This document shows, piece by piece, positions 9,042 through 17,462 of a stretch of DNA of 64,000 nucleotides. Where the stretch lies: contig SDWH01000001.1 in assembly GCA_019550975.1 (NCBI GenBank), positions 186,001 through 250,000 on the forward strand, given 5' to 3'. Position 1 is the stretch's first letter. Every line of letters begins with the position of its first letter. The DNA comes from Bacteroidales bacterium SW299 (lineage in GTDB: Bacteria > Bacteroidota > Bacteroidia > Bacteroidales > Bacteroidaceae). Under the pieces are notes generated by a model that saw only the letters and a program-made list of their open reading frames with translations, was not told the origin of the DNA and searched no databases. The position numbers and the translations under genes are program-made.

Positions 9042-10625
9042 TTATTCACGAATGTCGGTCATAGGAGGAACTGTGCAGGCATTAGGTGCCCTGATGCGCA
9101 TGAAGTGGGCCAAAGTAGGAACGATGGCAGCAATTTTTACCGGATTATAAAGTTTCTTAGGCTTTACGCCGAAGCCGACAAATACCAGCGGAGAAGAGCT
9201 GTATGCCTCACGCACGACATTCACCTGATGTGAATATTCATTCACCACAGACCATCCCGGCATCACTTCAATATAAATGTCACCCGAGCGGTAGGGATTG
9301 TACGTGTTGCGTATCTTTTCGATTTTCGGAGTCCATGAACCCAAAAGCAGACGCTGCGCCGAATAAGCGTTCTGCACCCCGCTCATCTGCACCACAAATT
9401 CAGCCGAGCGGCTCATCATCTCCACCAGATTCAGCTTTTTCTCTTCAATCAGCTTATGATTAAGATAAATCTGACGGTCGTAATAAGTTTCAACGTACTG
9501 TCCCGGACCATAAATGGCCATCAGATACATATTGAGCAAAGCCGCACAACGCTTGATATGGAACTCGCCTCCAGGAATCCGGTATTGGACCGGATCAACC
9601 GGATCAGGATCACTGTAGCCCGTCGATGTGATAAAGAAGAGCGTGTTCTTCAAACCTACCTTGCGGTCAATCAGGTCCAGAAGATCGCCAATGGAATTAT
9701 CCAGACGCACATAAACGTCCTGTATTTCCATCGAATATTCCGCATTCGGCCTGTGCGCATAATTCCCGGCATAATACGACAGCGTGAGCAAATCAGGAAT
9801 GTCATCCTGCCCCATTTTGGTCGCATTGAAGCAAGCCGCAGCCAAACGGTTCACCTCATCATTCACATAAGGCGAAGTCTTGAATCTTTTATACTTTTCA
9901 TACCGCTCATCATCAAAGTCATGCTTGAAGGTAAGCTGCTTGTTGGAAGAAGTGATATACTTGTAAGCCGTAACCGGATGATAAGGCTGCCACACCAGTT
10001 CTCCAATCCGGAAGTCCAGCCCTTCACGATCGTTATAAGTGCTCACCCATTCGGGGAAAACGCCGTAATAAGTGGTTCCGCTCCATTTTCCGTTTGCGTC
10101 GTTCAGCCAAAAAGCCCCTTTGGCCGCATGTCCGGCGGCCAGAATGGCCATCTCACGTGTAGGAGCGATGGAATAAACCTCCGCCATTCCCTGAGTCGCA
10201 ACCATCAGTTCGTCCGACAACGTAGAAACCTGCAAGTATTTCGGAGAAGAATTTTCAGAAGTATACACTCCGATGAAAGCCTGGTCGTCGACCGACTTCA
10301 CCAGACGCAAAGTGCTACGGTCCATCCATCGGTTTCCCGGAATGCCGTTATAATAAGGAGAAGTCCCCGTGTAGACAGCGGCTGTAGCCGACGAACGGTC
10401 CACATTGATAAAGTCATATTCCGCATCCGTATAAATGCGCCCTTCTTTCAGCAGACGCTTGAAGCCTCGCTCGCCATATAAAGCAGAAAAAGCTTCGATA
10501 TAATCGGCGCGTAACTGATCAATGGTAAGCCCGACCACCAGCCGCGGCACGGCAGAACCTGTCTGAGCCTGCAGACCGGTAATGACAAATACCGTCAATA
10601 AAGATGTCAGTATGCGTTCTTTCAT
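9042..10625 (-). CDS. PafA-like alkaline-phosphatase-superfamily protein, active site apparently degenerate
   Basis: The 527-residue protein has a signal peptide ending at ITGLQAQ and the start of a PafA/type I phosphodiesterase domain: LVVGLTIDQLRADYI, with the first metal aspartate D36 kept. The usual nucleophile stretch (T-x-P-G-H-A-x-I-x-TGT) reads RSSATAAVYTGT here, without Thr at the expected site. The metal motif normally reading SDHG after the strand FFIT is STGYS, and the D-x-x-GH motif reads GNYAH. So the fold is clear but catalysis is doubtful. Its start codon overlaps the stop of the upstream Lnb-like gene by one base (TAATG), implying translational coupling and a joint role in the envelope. 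Confidence 0.8.
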   Translation of the reverse strand: MKERILTSLLTVFVITGLQAQTGSAVPRLVVGLTIDQLRADYIEAFSALYGERGFKRLLKEGRIYTDAEYDFINVDRSSATAAVYTGTSPYYNGIPGNRWMDRSTLRLVKSVDDQAFIGVYTSENSSPKYLQVSTLSDELMVATQGMAEVYSIAPTREMAILAAGHAAKGAFWLNDANGKWSGTTYYGVFPEWVSTYNDREGLDFRIGELVWQPYHPVTAYKYITSSNKQLTFKHDFDDERYEKYKRFKTSPYVNDEVNRLAAACFNATKMGQDDIPDLLTLSYYAGNYAHRPNAEYSMEIQDVYVRLDNSIGDLLDLIDRKVGLKNTLFFITSTGYSDPDPVDPVQYRIPGGEFHIKRCAALLNMYLMAIYGPGQYVETYYDRQIYLNHKLIEEKKLNLVEMMSRSAEFVVQMSGVQNAYSAQRLLLGSWTPKIEKIRNTYNPYRSGDIYIEVMPGWSVVNEYSHQVNVVREAYSSSPLVFVGFGVKPKKLYNPVKIAAIVPTLAHFMRIRAPNACTVPPMTDIRE

Positions 10626-11806
10626 TATCTATTTTTATAAACTAAAACATGGCTTACAGCATTAACCAGCAAACCGAGTGCCAAAGGTAATACTGTTAAA
10701 TTGAATTTTTGCGGTAAAAGCAGGAATAACGCTATAAAAATTGTTAAATACACTGCATTAATCCAATGATACAGGTCTTTTTTACGTTTCATGTCCCTAT
10801 ACACCATCACCGGAAGATAAAGCAAGGGAAGCGGATTGAACAGCCAAAGCAGCCAGTTTGACCCCACCGTAGGATGGACTGATACAAAAAAAAGGAAAGC
10901 AACGACGCAGCCTGCCACCCCTTGCGACAAATAAAGCAGAATGTCCCATCCCCAGAAAATGCGGCGGCGTTTCCACTGCCACCATCCGATCAGCACGTTC
11001 AACGCAAGGAACAAAGAGGCTGCCATCATAGGAGAAAGAGGGAAAGGCGGTTCGGTTTCGGGCTCCACATCCACAATCTTCTCTTCACGAAGCACCAGCG
11101 GACGCTGCGTACCATCCTCTCCAAGGATATATGCGCTGGAGGCAAAAGCCTTCATATAAAAGGGCGCAAACATCTGACGGCGGTTGTCTATCGGACGGTC
11201 AGCCTCTGCCCCCAGGCAAAAGTCAATCCCCATCTCATCCCAGGGAGAACCGGCAGTGAATTCATGCACGATGCTGCGGAATGTTTTGCGGGGAGAACCG
11301 GCGGAATAAACAACTTTCCCCCGAATGCACTTTTCTATCTGGTCACGCGCTCTTGTGGTACAGTTGTCGTAAAAATAATTATAGCGGTATGTGCGGTTCT
11401 CAGGGCGGTAGTTCTCTTCAAGCAGGCCAAGCAAGCGCACCTTCTCATCATAAGTAAGGTTCAACGTCTGCTGCCATACGGATGATCCGCGCATTGCATA
11501 TTCCGCTTCAAAATAGCTGTAAGGAGAAATCCCCAACTGATAATCGGTTTCACCTTTCACAAAACGGTAGACAAAATGGGGCGTGCTGAAACTGAACATG
11601 CCGTAATTGAACACCAGATCGACACCTTGCGTGAAATTCTGGTAACGGATAGCCGTATGCCCGAACAGAGCATAGATCTCATTGCCCGGCGCGCATGTGA
11701 CCAGACTGAGCTGAATACTGTCGCGTGACTGCCGGGCATGAAAAGGAACGACCGAACACACAAGAAACAGAAGCGCAAACAACCGCAATTTACAATTCAT
11801 ATACAT
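10625..11806 (-). CDS. DUF4105/Lnb-type protein, probable lipoprotein N-acyltransferase
   Basis: The 393-residue protein has a signal peptide or first membrane helix (residues 5-24), a periplasmic DUF4105 (Lnb_N) domain of about 200 residues, and five hydrophobic segments in the C-terminal 150 residues. Family-typical residues are His50 in ALFGHTAIRY and Cys149 in NYFYDNCTTRARDQI, a His/Cys pair that suits acyl transfer through a thioester. As I recall, proteins of this family have been shown in Bacteroides to add the third acyl chain to lipoproteins (Lnb), replacing Lnt; I have not checked whether this is that orthologue or a paralogue. It is translationally coupled to the PafA-like gene downstream. 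Confidence 0.75.
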   Translation of the reverse strand: MYMNCKLRLFALLFLVCSVVPFHARQSRDSIQLSLVTCAPGNEIYALFGHTAIRYQNFTQGVDLVFNYGMFSFSTPHFVYRFVKGETDYQLGISPYSYFEAEYAMRGSSVWQQTLNLTYDEKVRLLGLLEENYRPENRTYRYNYFYDNCTTRARDQIEKCIRGKVVYSAGSPRKTFRSIVHEFTAGSPWDEMGIDFCLGAEADRPIDNRRQMFAPFYMKAFASSAYILGEDGTQRPLVLREEKIVDVEPETEPPFPLSPMMAASLFLALNVLIGWWQWKRRRIFWGWDILLYLSQGVAGCVVAFLFFVSVHPTVGSNWLLWLFNPLPLLYLPVMVYRDMKRKKDLYHWINAVYLTIFIALFLLLPQKFNLTVLPLALGLLVNAVSHVLVYKNR

Positions 11807-12111
11807 TAATTATATAAGCACTATTAAAAAACCAACCCGGACAACTCCCCAGGCTTGTCCGCAAGGAATTCCCCGTCCAGGACAAAATGACAGAGCATTT
11901 CCTGAATACGGCAACTATTCCGCCACAAAATTACGGAGAATCTCTGGAATAACCTCAAAAAAAGCCAGAAAGTCAGTCCGACCTCTTTTATATGCAACGA
12001 AAGCACCGGAAGAAAGCATTTCGCAAGAATAAAAATACCTAATAAATCACGATTTCTTTACGATGTATTTATTTTTTCAGTTACTTTGCACCAAATTTAA
12101 ACAACATAAAA
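11807..12111. other. Divergent intergenic region, coaX promoter
   Basis: About 305 bases between the divergent Lnb-like and coaX genes. A near-consensus -7 box TTACTTTG lies at 12081-12088, 23 bases before the coaX GTG, so a very short leader is expected. A 60-codon frame on the minus strand (11824-12006) has no convincing start context and is not called. Confidence 0.5.
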
Positions 12112-12837
12112 GTGAACTTAATTATCGACATCGGCAATACTGTTGCGAAACTGGCAGTATTCGATGGTGACAAGATGGTAGAAGTGCTGCGCGGTTCGAA
12201 CCATTCGCTTGACTGCCTCACCATCCTGCGCCACAAATATCCAATAAAACGGGGAATCATCGCTTCTGTCATCACGTTGAGCAACACAATCCGCCGGCAG
12301 CTGGCAGAAGTAGACTTCGAAATACTCGAATTAAACTACAAGACTCCTGTTCCGATTGCAAACCATTATAAAAGCCCGCAAACATTGGGGATGGACCGGC
12401 TGGCTGCGGTGGTGGGAGCCAACTATCTGCTTCCCGGGAAGAACCTGCTGGTCATCGATGCCGGCACAGCAATCACCTACGAGTTTATTGATGCCGAAGG
12501 AAGATATTGGGGAGGAAACATATCTCCGGGCATATATGTCCGGTTCAAAACATTAAACGCCTGTTGCGACAAACTGCCCCTCATCGACCGCAGGGGAGAT
12601 TTGCCGGAATTCGGATACAACACAGAAACGGCAATCCGGGCAGGAGTCATCAAAGGCATGGAATTTGAGATAGCCGGATATATCCGCCTGATGCAAGAGA
12701 AATATCCCGACCTTTTGGTTTTTTTAACTGGCGGAGATAAATTTTCTTTTGATACAAACTTAAAAAGTATCATCTTTGCAGACAGATTTTTAGTATTGAA
12801 AGGTTTAAACAGAATTTTGAATTATAATGTCAAGTAA
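12112..12837 (+). CDS. coaX: Type III pantothenate kinase
   Basis: CoaX phosphorylates pantothenate, the first step of coenzyme A synthesis. The 241-residue protein has the ASKHA-fold phosphate-1 loop [14 protein letters not shown] at residues 5-18, the [11 protein letters not shown] segment at about 94-104, [14 protein letters not shown] at about 120-133 and GGNISPGI at about 141-148, all hallmarks of the type III enzyme. The start is a GTG at 12112, chosen because the conserved DIGNT begins only four residues later. The stop overlaps the next gene by 11 bases, so this is the first gene of a six-gene plus-strand operon. Confidence 0.95.
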   Translation: MNLIIDIGNTVAKLAVFDGDKMVEVLRGSNHSLDCLTILRHKYPIKRGIIASVITLSNTIRRQLAEVDFEILELNYKTPVPIANHYKSPQTLGMDRLAAVVGANYLLPGKNLLVIDAGTAITYEFIDAEGRYWGGNISPGIYVRFKTLNACCDKLPLIDRRGDLPEFGYNTETAIRAGVIKGMEFEIAGYIRLMQEKYPDLLVFLTGGDKFSFDTNLKSIIFADRFLVLKGLNRILNYNVK

Positions 12838-14104
12838 GAAAGCACTCATTGGCGCACTGTTCATTGCCGTTTCAGCAGCTGTTTCGGCACAGTCGAGCGT
12901 CAATTCCCCTTATACCCGCTACGGGCTCGGAGAAACATTCGACCAAGTTTTTGCCAACAATGCTGCAATGGGAGGTGTAGGCTATGCCTTGCGTTCCGAC
13001 CTGCACATCAATCCAATGAATCCTGCCTCCTATACGGCCGTGGATTCTCTTTCATTCATGTTCGACACAGGCATGACTTTAAAAAGTTCAAACCTTCAAG
13101 AAGGAAACTACAAATCGAACGCAAAGAACGCAAGTTTTGACTATATTGCCATGCAGTTCCGCCTGCACCCGCGTCTGGGCATGGCCATCGGCTACACTCC
13201 CTTTTCTACTGTCGGATACAACTTCGACAGAAGCAAAAACATAGAAAACAGCGAGGTGACCATCAGCAACAACTTCTATGGCGACGGAGGAATGCAGCAA
13301 ATCTTCGCAGGATTGGGATTCAAGATTCTGGACAATCTTTCAGTAGGAGCAAACATTGCCTACCTCTACGGAAAACTGAACTACCAGACAACGGCCACCT
13401 TAAGCAATGGAGGCGACCAGACAATTATCTATAACCAAATGTCGGTGAGCAGCTACAACGCCAGCTTCGGACTGCAATACACACAGCCGCTCAACAAAAA
13501 CAATTCGCTTACACTGGGACTTGCATATACATTGGGACACGTGTTGAATATGCACGACACGCACGGCGAACAAGTAACCGACGGTTCAAGCTATTCAGCT
13601 CTGCAAACCCAGAGCACCGAAGATTCTTACGGCATACCGCATTCCTTCGGAGTGGGCCTTGCATGGAAGTACCGGAAGAACCTGACCGTGGAAGCAGACT
13701 ATACGCTGCAGAAATGGGAAGACGTGAAATACAACAACCGCACGGACATGTATCAGAACCGTTCGAAAATCGCTGTAGGAGCCGAACTGCTGCCCAAAGA
13801 GTACGGAAGGAACTACTTCTCAAGAATCAGATACCGGATCGGGGCATACTACTCAACTCCTTATCTGAAAACCCCGTCATACAATCCGAACGCCGCATGG
13901 GTGAACGGACCGAAGGAATACGGGATCAGCGCTGGATTTGGTTTCCCTCTAAACCTGAACATGGCCAACAACGTATTGAGCATCACCGGACAATATGTCC
14001 GCGTAGCTCCTTCAGTCAGCGGATTGCTTTCGGAGAACCGGTTCGAACTGAAAATCGGACTGACTTTCAACGAACGGTGGTTCATGAAATGGAAGGTTAA
14101 TTGA
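12827..14104 (+). CDS. Outer-membrane beta-barrel protein (OmpP1/FadL-like) of the coaX-ppiD operon
   Basis: The 425-residue protein has a signal peptide ending at AAVSAQ and then [21 protein letters not shown] and [16 protein letters not shown], the N-terminal plug-like signature seen in FadL-type and Bacteroidota OMP proteins. The rest is repeated amphipathic strand segments ending in WFMKWKVN. It is expected to be a 14-strand barrel in the outer membrane. It begins inside the end of coaX (11-base overlap) and is followed after one base by a TPR protein. The ligand is unknown; the neighbourhood with lptC and ppiD suggests a link with outer-membrane assembly. Confidence 0.85.
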   Translation: MSSKKALIGALFIAVSAAVSAQSSVNSPYTRYGLGETFDQVFANNAAMGGVGYALRSDLHINPMNPASYTAVDSLSFMFDTGMTLKSSNLQEGNYKSNAKNASFDYIAMQFRLHPRLGMAIGYTPFSTVGYNFDRSKNIENSEVTISNNFYGDGGMQQIFAGLGFKILDNLSVGANIAYLYGKLNYQTTATLSNGGDQTIIYNQMSVSSYNASFGLQYTQPLNKNNSLTLGLAYTLGHVLNMHDTHGEQVTDGSSYSALQTQSTEDSYGIPHSFGVGLAWKYRKNLTVEADYTLQKWEDVKYNNRTDMYQNRSKIAVGAELLPKEYGRNYFSRIRYRIGAYYSTPYLKTPSYNPNAAWVNGPKEYGISAGFGFPLNLNMANNVLSITGQYVRVAPSVSGLLSENRFELKIGLTFNERWFMKWKVN

Positions 14105-14105
14105 C

Positions 14106-15455
14106 ATGAGAATGAATTATTGGCACATTTTTATCTGTTCCATCCTGCTTTTCACCGTATCTCCGGCTAAAGGGAAAATTGCGGAGCTACAAGAACAAGA
14201 CGGTCCGGAAATCAAACACAACATCGAACTTTACTCCAGGCTGATTAAGGCCGGTGAGTTTGAAAACGCATACGAACCATGGCTTTATGTATTCACTCAC
14301 AGTCCATTGGCCACACCGGACGTATGCACAGACGGCACAAAAATCCTGCATGCCCTGATAGCTGCGGAACAAGACTCGGCCGAACACCAAAAGCTGTTCG
14401 AACAACTGACAGCCATCTACGACCGGCAGGCAGAACTGCTCGATTCATTGAACGTTATCAGCAAAAAGCCAGTGACCTTACAGGAAATCAGAGGAAGAAA
14501 AGCACATGAATATGTTGTGTTTGCCGGCGACCAGATGGACACTGACACTGTATATCAAATGCTGCAAGATGCCGTTCCCGTAACAGATGAAGCATCGGAA
14601 TGCTACATGCTGCAAGATCTGATAAACATATCTCTAAAGAAACTGCAAGCGGACAATACGCATAAAAAACAATTCGTACTGGACTTTCTGACGGTTTCCG
14701 GACGGCTGGCACAAATAAAGGACAAGACTCAGGACGAGAAAGGCAGACAATTTTTAAAAATCGTAGAGAATGACGTGAATTCATGCTTCATCAACAGCGG
14801 CATGGCCGGATGCGAAAATATGCAGAAAGCATTCAAGCCGGAAATTGAAGCAAACAGACACAATCTGGTATACCTCAAACAAATCATTTCGATAATGGAA
14901 AGGCTCAAATGTACGGATGACGAAGCTTACTTCGCTGCTTCGGAAGCTGCATACTCAATTGAGCCTACCGCCGAAACGGCACTGGGATGCGCCTACATGT
15001 TCTACAAACAGGACAGTATCGGAAAAAGCCAGCATTTCTTCGACCAGGCTATCGAACTCGAAAAAGACACGCTGACAAAGGCAAAAAACAGTTACGAAGC
15101 CGCAGTCATGCTCTACAGCAAGAAACACTTCAGCAAAGCAAGGGAATATGCACAAAAAGCACTTTCATTCGACCCCAAATGCGGAAAAGCATATATGCTG
15201 ATAGCGCAGATGTATGCTTCAAGCCCAAACTGGAGCGATGAAGCCACGCTGAACAAATGCACCTACTACGCGGCCATCGACAAGCTGCAGCAGGCAAAGG
15301 CCGCCGACCCCAGGCTGACGGACGAAGTGCAGAGGCTGATTGTCACTTATGCCACAAAGGTTCCGAAAGAAGAAGATCTGTTCTTTCTGGGACTGAAAAA
15401 AGGAAACGCTGTCACCATAGGCGGATGGATCAAAGAAAAAACAACCATTAAATAG
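14106..15455 (+). CDS. Periplasmic TPR-repeat protein
   Basis: The 449-residue protein has a signal peptide (residues 1-24, ending around SPAKG) and is almost wholly helical. Clear TPR motifs lie in the C-terminal half: ALGCAYMFYKQDSIGKSQHF, SYEAAVMLYSKKHFSKAREY and AQKALSFDPKCGKAYMLIAQ, with the typical Asp-Pro turn. It probably acts as a periplasmic scaffold with the adjacent barrel protein and LptC. No enzyme domain is visible. It starts one base after the upstream stop and ends eight bases before lptC, so it is firmly within the operon. Confidence 0.85.
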   Translation: MRMNYWHIFICSILLFTVSPAKGKIAELQEQDGPEIKHNIELYSRLIKAGEFENAYEPWLYVFTHSPLATPDVCTDGTKILHALIAAEQDSAEHQKLFEQLTAIYDRQAELLDSLNVISKKPVTLQEIRGRKAHEYVVFAGDQMDTDTVYQMLQDAVPVTDEASECYMLQDLINISLKKLQADNTHKKQFVLDFLTVSGRLAQIKDKTQDEKGRQFLKIVENDVNSCFINSGMAGCENMQKAFKPEIEANRHNLVYLKQIISIMERLKCTDDEAYFAASEAAYSIEPTAETALGCAYMFYKQDSIGKSQHFFDQAIELEKDTLTKAKNSYEAAVMLYSKKHFSKAREYAQKALSFDPKCGKAYMLIAQMYASSPNWSDEATLNKCTYYAAIDKLQQAKAADPRLTDEVQRLIVTYATKVPKEEDLFFLGLKKGNAVTIGGWIKEKTTIK

Positions 15456-15462
15456 ATCGTGT

Positions 15463-16095
15463 ATGGCCGATACCAAACAGACCGACAAAAAATACATATC
15501 CAGGATATTCATAACAGTTGCCGTGTGGACAACTGTTATGTTTGTTTTTCTCCCGTCGTGCGGAAAAAAGGAACAGGCAACTGCTGCCGCCGTAAAAGAA
15601 AGCGATTCGCTTCCCGACATGCGCACGCTCGGGGTAACGACGCTGGTATCAGACTCCGGAATGATACGCTATAAAATCATCACCGACGAATGGCTGGTAT
15701 ACAGCCACAGGAATCCGCCTTTCTGGGCCTTTGAAAAAGGAGTGTATCTGGAAAAATTCGACACGCTCTTCCATGTCGACGCAAGCATCAAAGCCGACAC
15801 CGCCTATTATTATGAACAGAAAAAACTGTGGGAACTCAGAAGCAATGTACACATACAGAGCCAGCGGGGGGACAAATTCGACACGGAACTGATGTTCTGG
15901 GATCAGAACAAGGAAAAAATCTATTCCGACAGATTCATCCGCATCGAGCAAGTGGACAAGGTGCTTACCGGATACGGATTTGAATCGAACCAGCAGATGA
16001 CAGAATATCAGATATATAACAATACAGGTATCTTTACAGTGGAAGATACGGCTTCGGCAGACTCAACGGCCCGCTCTGGAGGAAAACAACAATAA
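15463..16095 (+). CDS. lptC: LPS export periplasmic protein LptC
   Basis: LptC is the bitopic or lipid-anchored component that receives lipopolysaccharide from LptBFG and passes it to LptA. The 210-residue protein has an N-terminal hydrophobic helix ending in a possible lipobox (VFLPSCGKK), unlike the plain anchor of E. coli LptC but usual in Bacteroidota. The beta-jellyroll follows, with LGVTTLVSDSGMIRYKI, FDTLFHVDASIKADTAYYYEQ and WELRSNVHIQSQRGDKFDTE, the LptC/OstA pattern of 'untransformed versus transformed' strands. It lies between the TPR and CorC-like genes. Confidence 0.88.
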   Translation: MADTKQTDKKYISRIFITVAVWTTVMFVFLPSCGKKEQATAAAVKESDSLPDMRTLGVTTLVSDSGMIRYKIITDEWLVYSHRNPPFWAFEKGVYLEKFDTLFHVDASIKADTAYYYEQKKLWELRSNVHIQSQRGDKFDTELMFWDQNKEKIYSDRFIRIEQVDKVLTGYGFESNQQMTEYQIYNNTGIFTVEDTASADSTARSGGKQQ

Positions 16096-16104
16096 AAAAA
16101 CGAC

Positions 16105-17364
16105 ATGGCAACAATCGCTCAACTGATCATTTCCGTGATGCTCGCGGCATTCTTTTCCAGCATGGAAATAGCTTTCGCCTCGACCGACAAGCTGCGCTTT
16201 GAAATGGGTAAAAAAGACAACCTCACCACACGCATACTGACCGTCTTTTACAACCATCCCAAAGATTTCATATCAACGATGATGACCGGATACATCGCTT
16301 CGCTGGCAGTCTTCAGCATACTGACCGCAAACTTCATGCACGGTCTGCTGGACGCAAAAGTCAACGTATCTCCGGCCTTTACACTGATACTGGAAATTAT
16401 CGCAGCATCCGCAGTGCTTCTGGCACTTGGAGAATTTATGCCCAAGACACTGGCCAAAGCCAATTCACGCTTCATGCTCAAAGCTTTCTGTATCCCGGCG
16501 TACATCTGCTATATCATACTCTATCCTTTCGGCAAAACGGTCACTTTTCTTTCCGTAAGCCTGCTAAGACTCTCAGGAACCAAAATCAACAGGAAAGATC
16601 AGGAACGCGCATTCACGAAAGGCGACCTGAACTACTTCATACAAACCAGCATCGAAGAGGCAGGAGGAAATGAAGAAAACATTGACGACGAAATAAAAAT
16701 TTTCCGCAACGCGCTCGATTTTTCAAACATCAAAATCCGCGACTGCATGATTCCGCGAACCGAAATCATCGCGGCTGAGTTCAATACCCAACTTGAAGAA
16801 CTGAAAAATACATTTATCGAAAACGGAATAAGCAAAATCATCGTTTACAAAGACAATATCGACAACATCGTAGGATACATCCACTCTTCTGAAATGTTCC
16901 GCAACACGGAAGACTGGCAGAAGAACATCCGCTCCATTCCCATCGTACCGGAAACAATGGGAGCCAACAAGCTGATGATCCTTTTCAAGCAGCAGAAACG
17001 TTCGCTGGCTATAGTAGTCGACGAGTTCGGAGGAACTTCGGGCATCGTGGCAATGGAAGATCTGGTGGAAGAGATACTGGGCGACATAGAAGACGAACAT
17101 GACACAAATTCAACGGTAGCAAAAAACATAGGAGAAAACGAATACATATTTTCCGGAAGACTGGACATTGAAAAAGCCAACAAAGAGTTCGGACTGGACT
17201 TGCCTGAAAACGACGAATACCAGACAATCGGAGGACTGATTCTGCACGAATACCAGAGCATTCCCAAAGTCAACGAAATTATCCGGATTGACAAATTTCA
17301 GTTCAAAATCATAAAAGTTACTTCCACAAAAATCGAACTGGTGAAGCTGAAAGTGGAGAAATAA
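16105..17364 (+). CDS. CorC/HlyC-type membrane protein (CNNM + CBS + CorC_HlyC domains)
   Basis: The 419-residue protein has an N-terminal CNNM (DUF21) domain with three or four membrane helices, including LIISVMLAAFFSSMEIAFAST and the EFMPKTLAKANS segment, then a CBS pair around residues 210-330 (DCMIPRTEIIAAE, KIIVYKDNIDNIVGYIH, SLAIVVDEFGGTSGIVAMED) and a C-terminal CorC_HlyC domain (FSGRLDIEKANKEFGLDLP). Family members are linked with Mg/Co efflux; the gliding protein GldE belongs to the same family. Its place between lptC and ppiD is its main context. Confidence 0.9.
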   Translation: MATIAQLIISVMLAAFFSSMEIAFASTDKLRFEMGKKDNLTTRILTVFYNHPKDFISTMMTGYIASLAVFSILTANFMHGLLDAKVNVSPAFTLILEIIAASAVLLALGEFMPKTLAKANSRFMLKAFCIPAYICYIILYPFGKTVTFLSVSLLRLSGTKINRKDQERAFTKGDLNYFIQTSIEEAGGNEENIDDEIKIFRNALDFSNIKIRDCMIPRTEIIAAEFNTQLEELKNTFIENGISKIIVYKDNIDNIVGYIHSSEMFRNTEDWQKNIRSIPIVPETMGANKLMILFKQQKRSLAIVVDEFGGTSGIVAMEDLVEEILGDIEDEHDTNSTVAKNIGENEYIFSGRLDIEKANKEFGLDLPENDEYQTIGGLILHEYQSIPKVNEIIRIDKFQFKIIKVTSTKIELVKLKVEK

Positions 17365-17462
17365 GCATTTTTTTTTAAAGAAAATAGCTACTGAACAGCA
17401 TTTTTTGTATCTTCGTGCGCAAATTGCTGAAATAACAATAAACAAAAAAATAACAAACTTAA

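Noticed and set aside
11824-12006. 60-codon minus-strand frame
   Set aside because: No start context, no domain, located in a promoter-bearing intergenic space.
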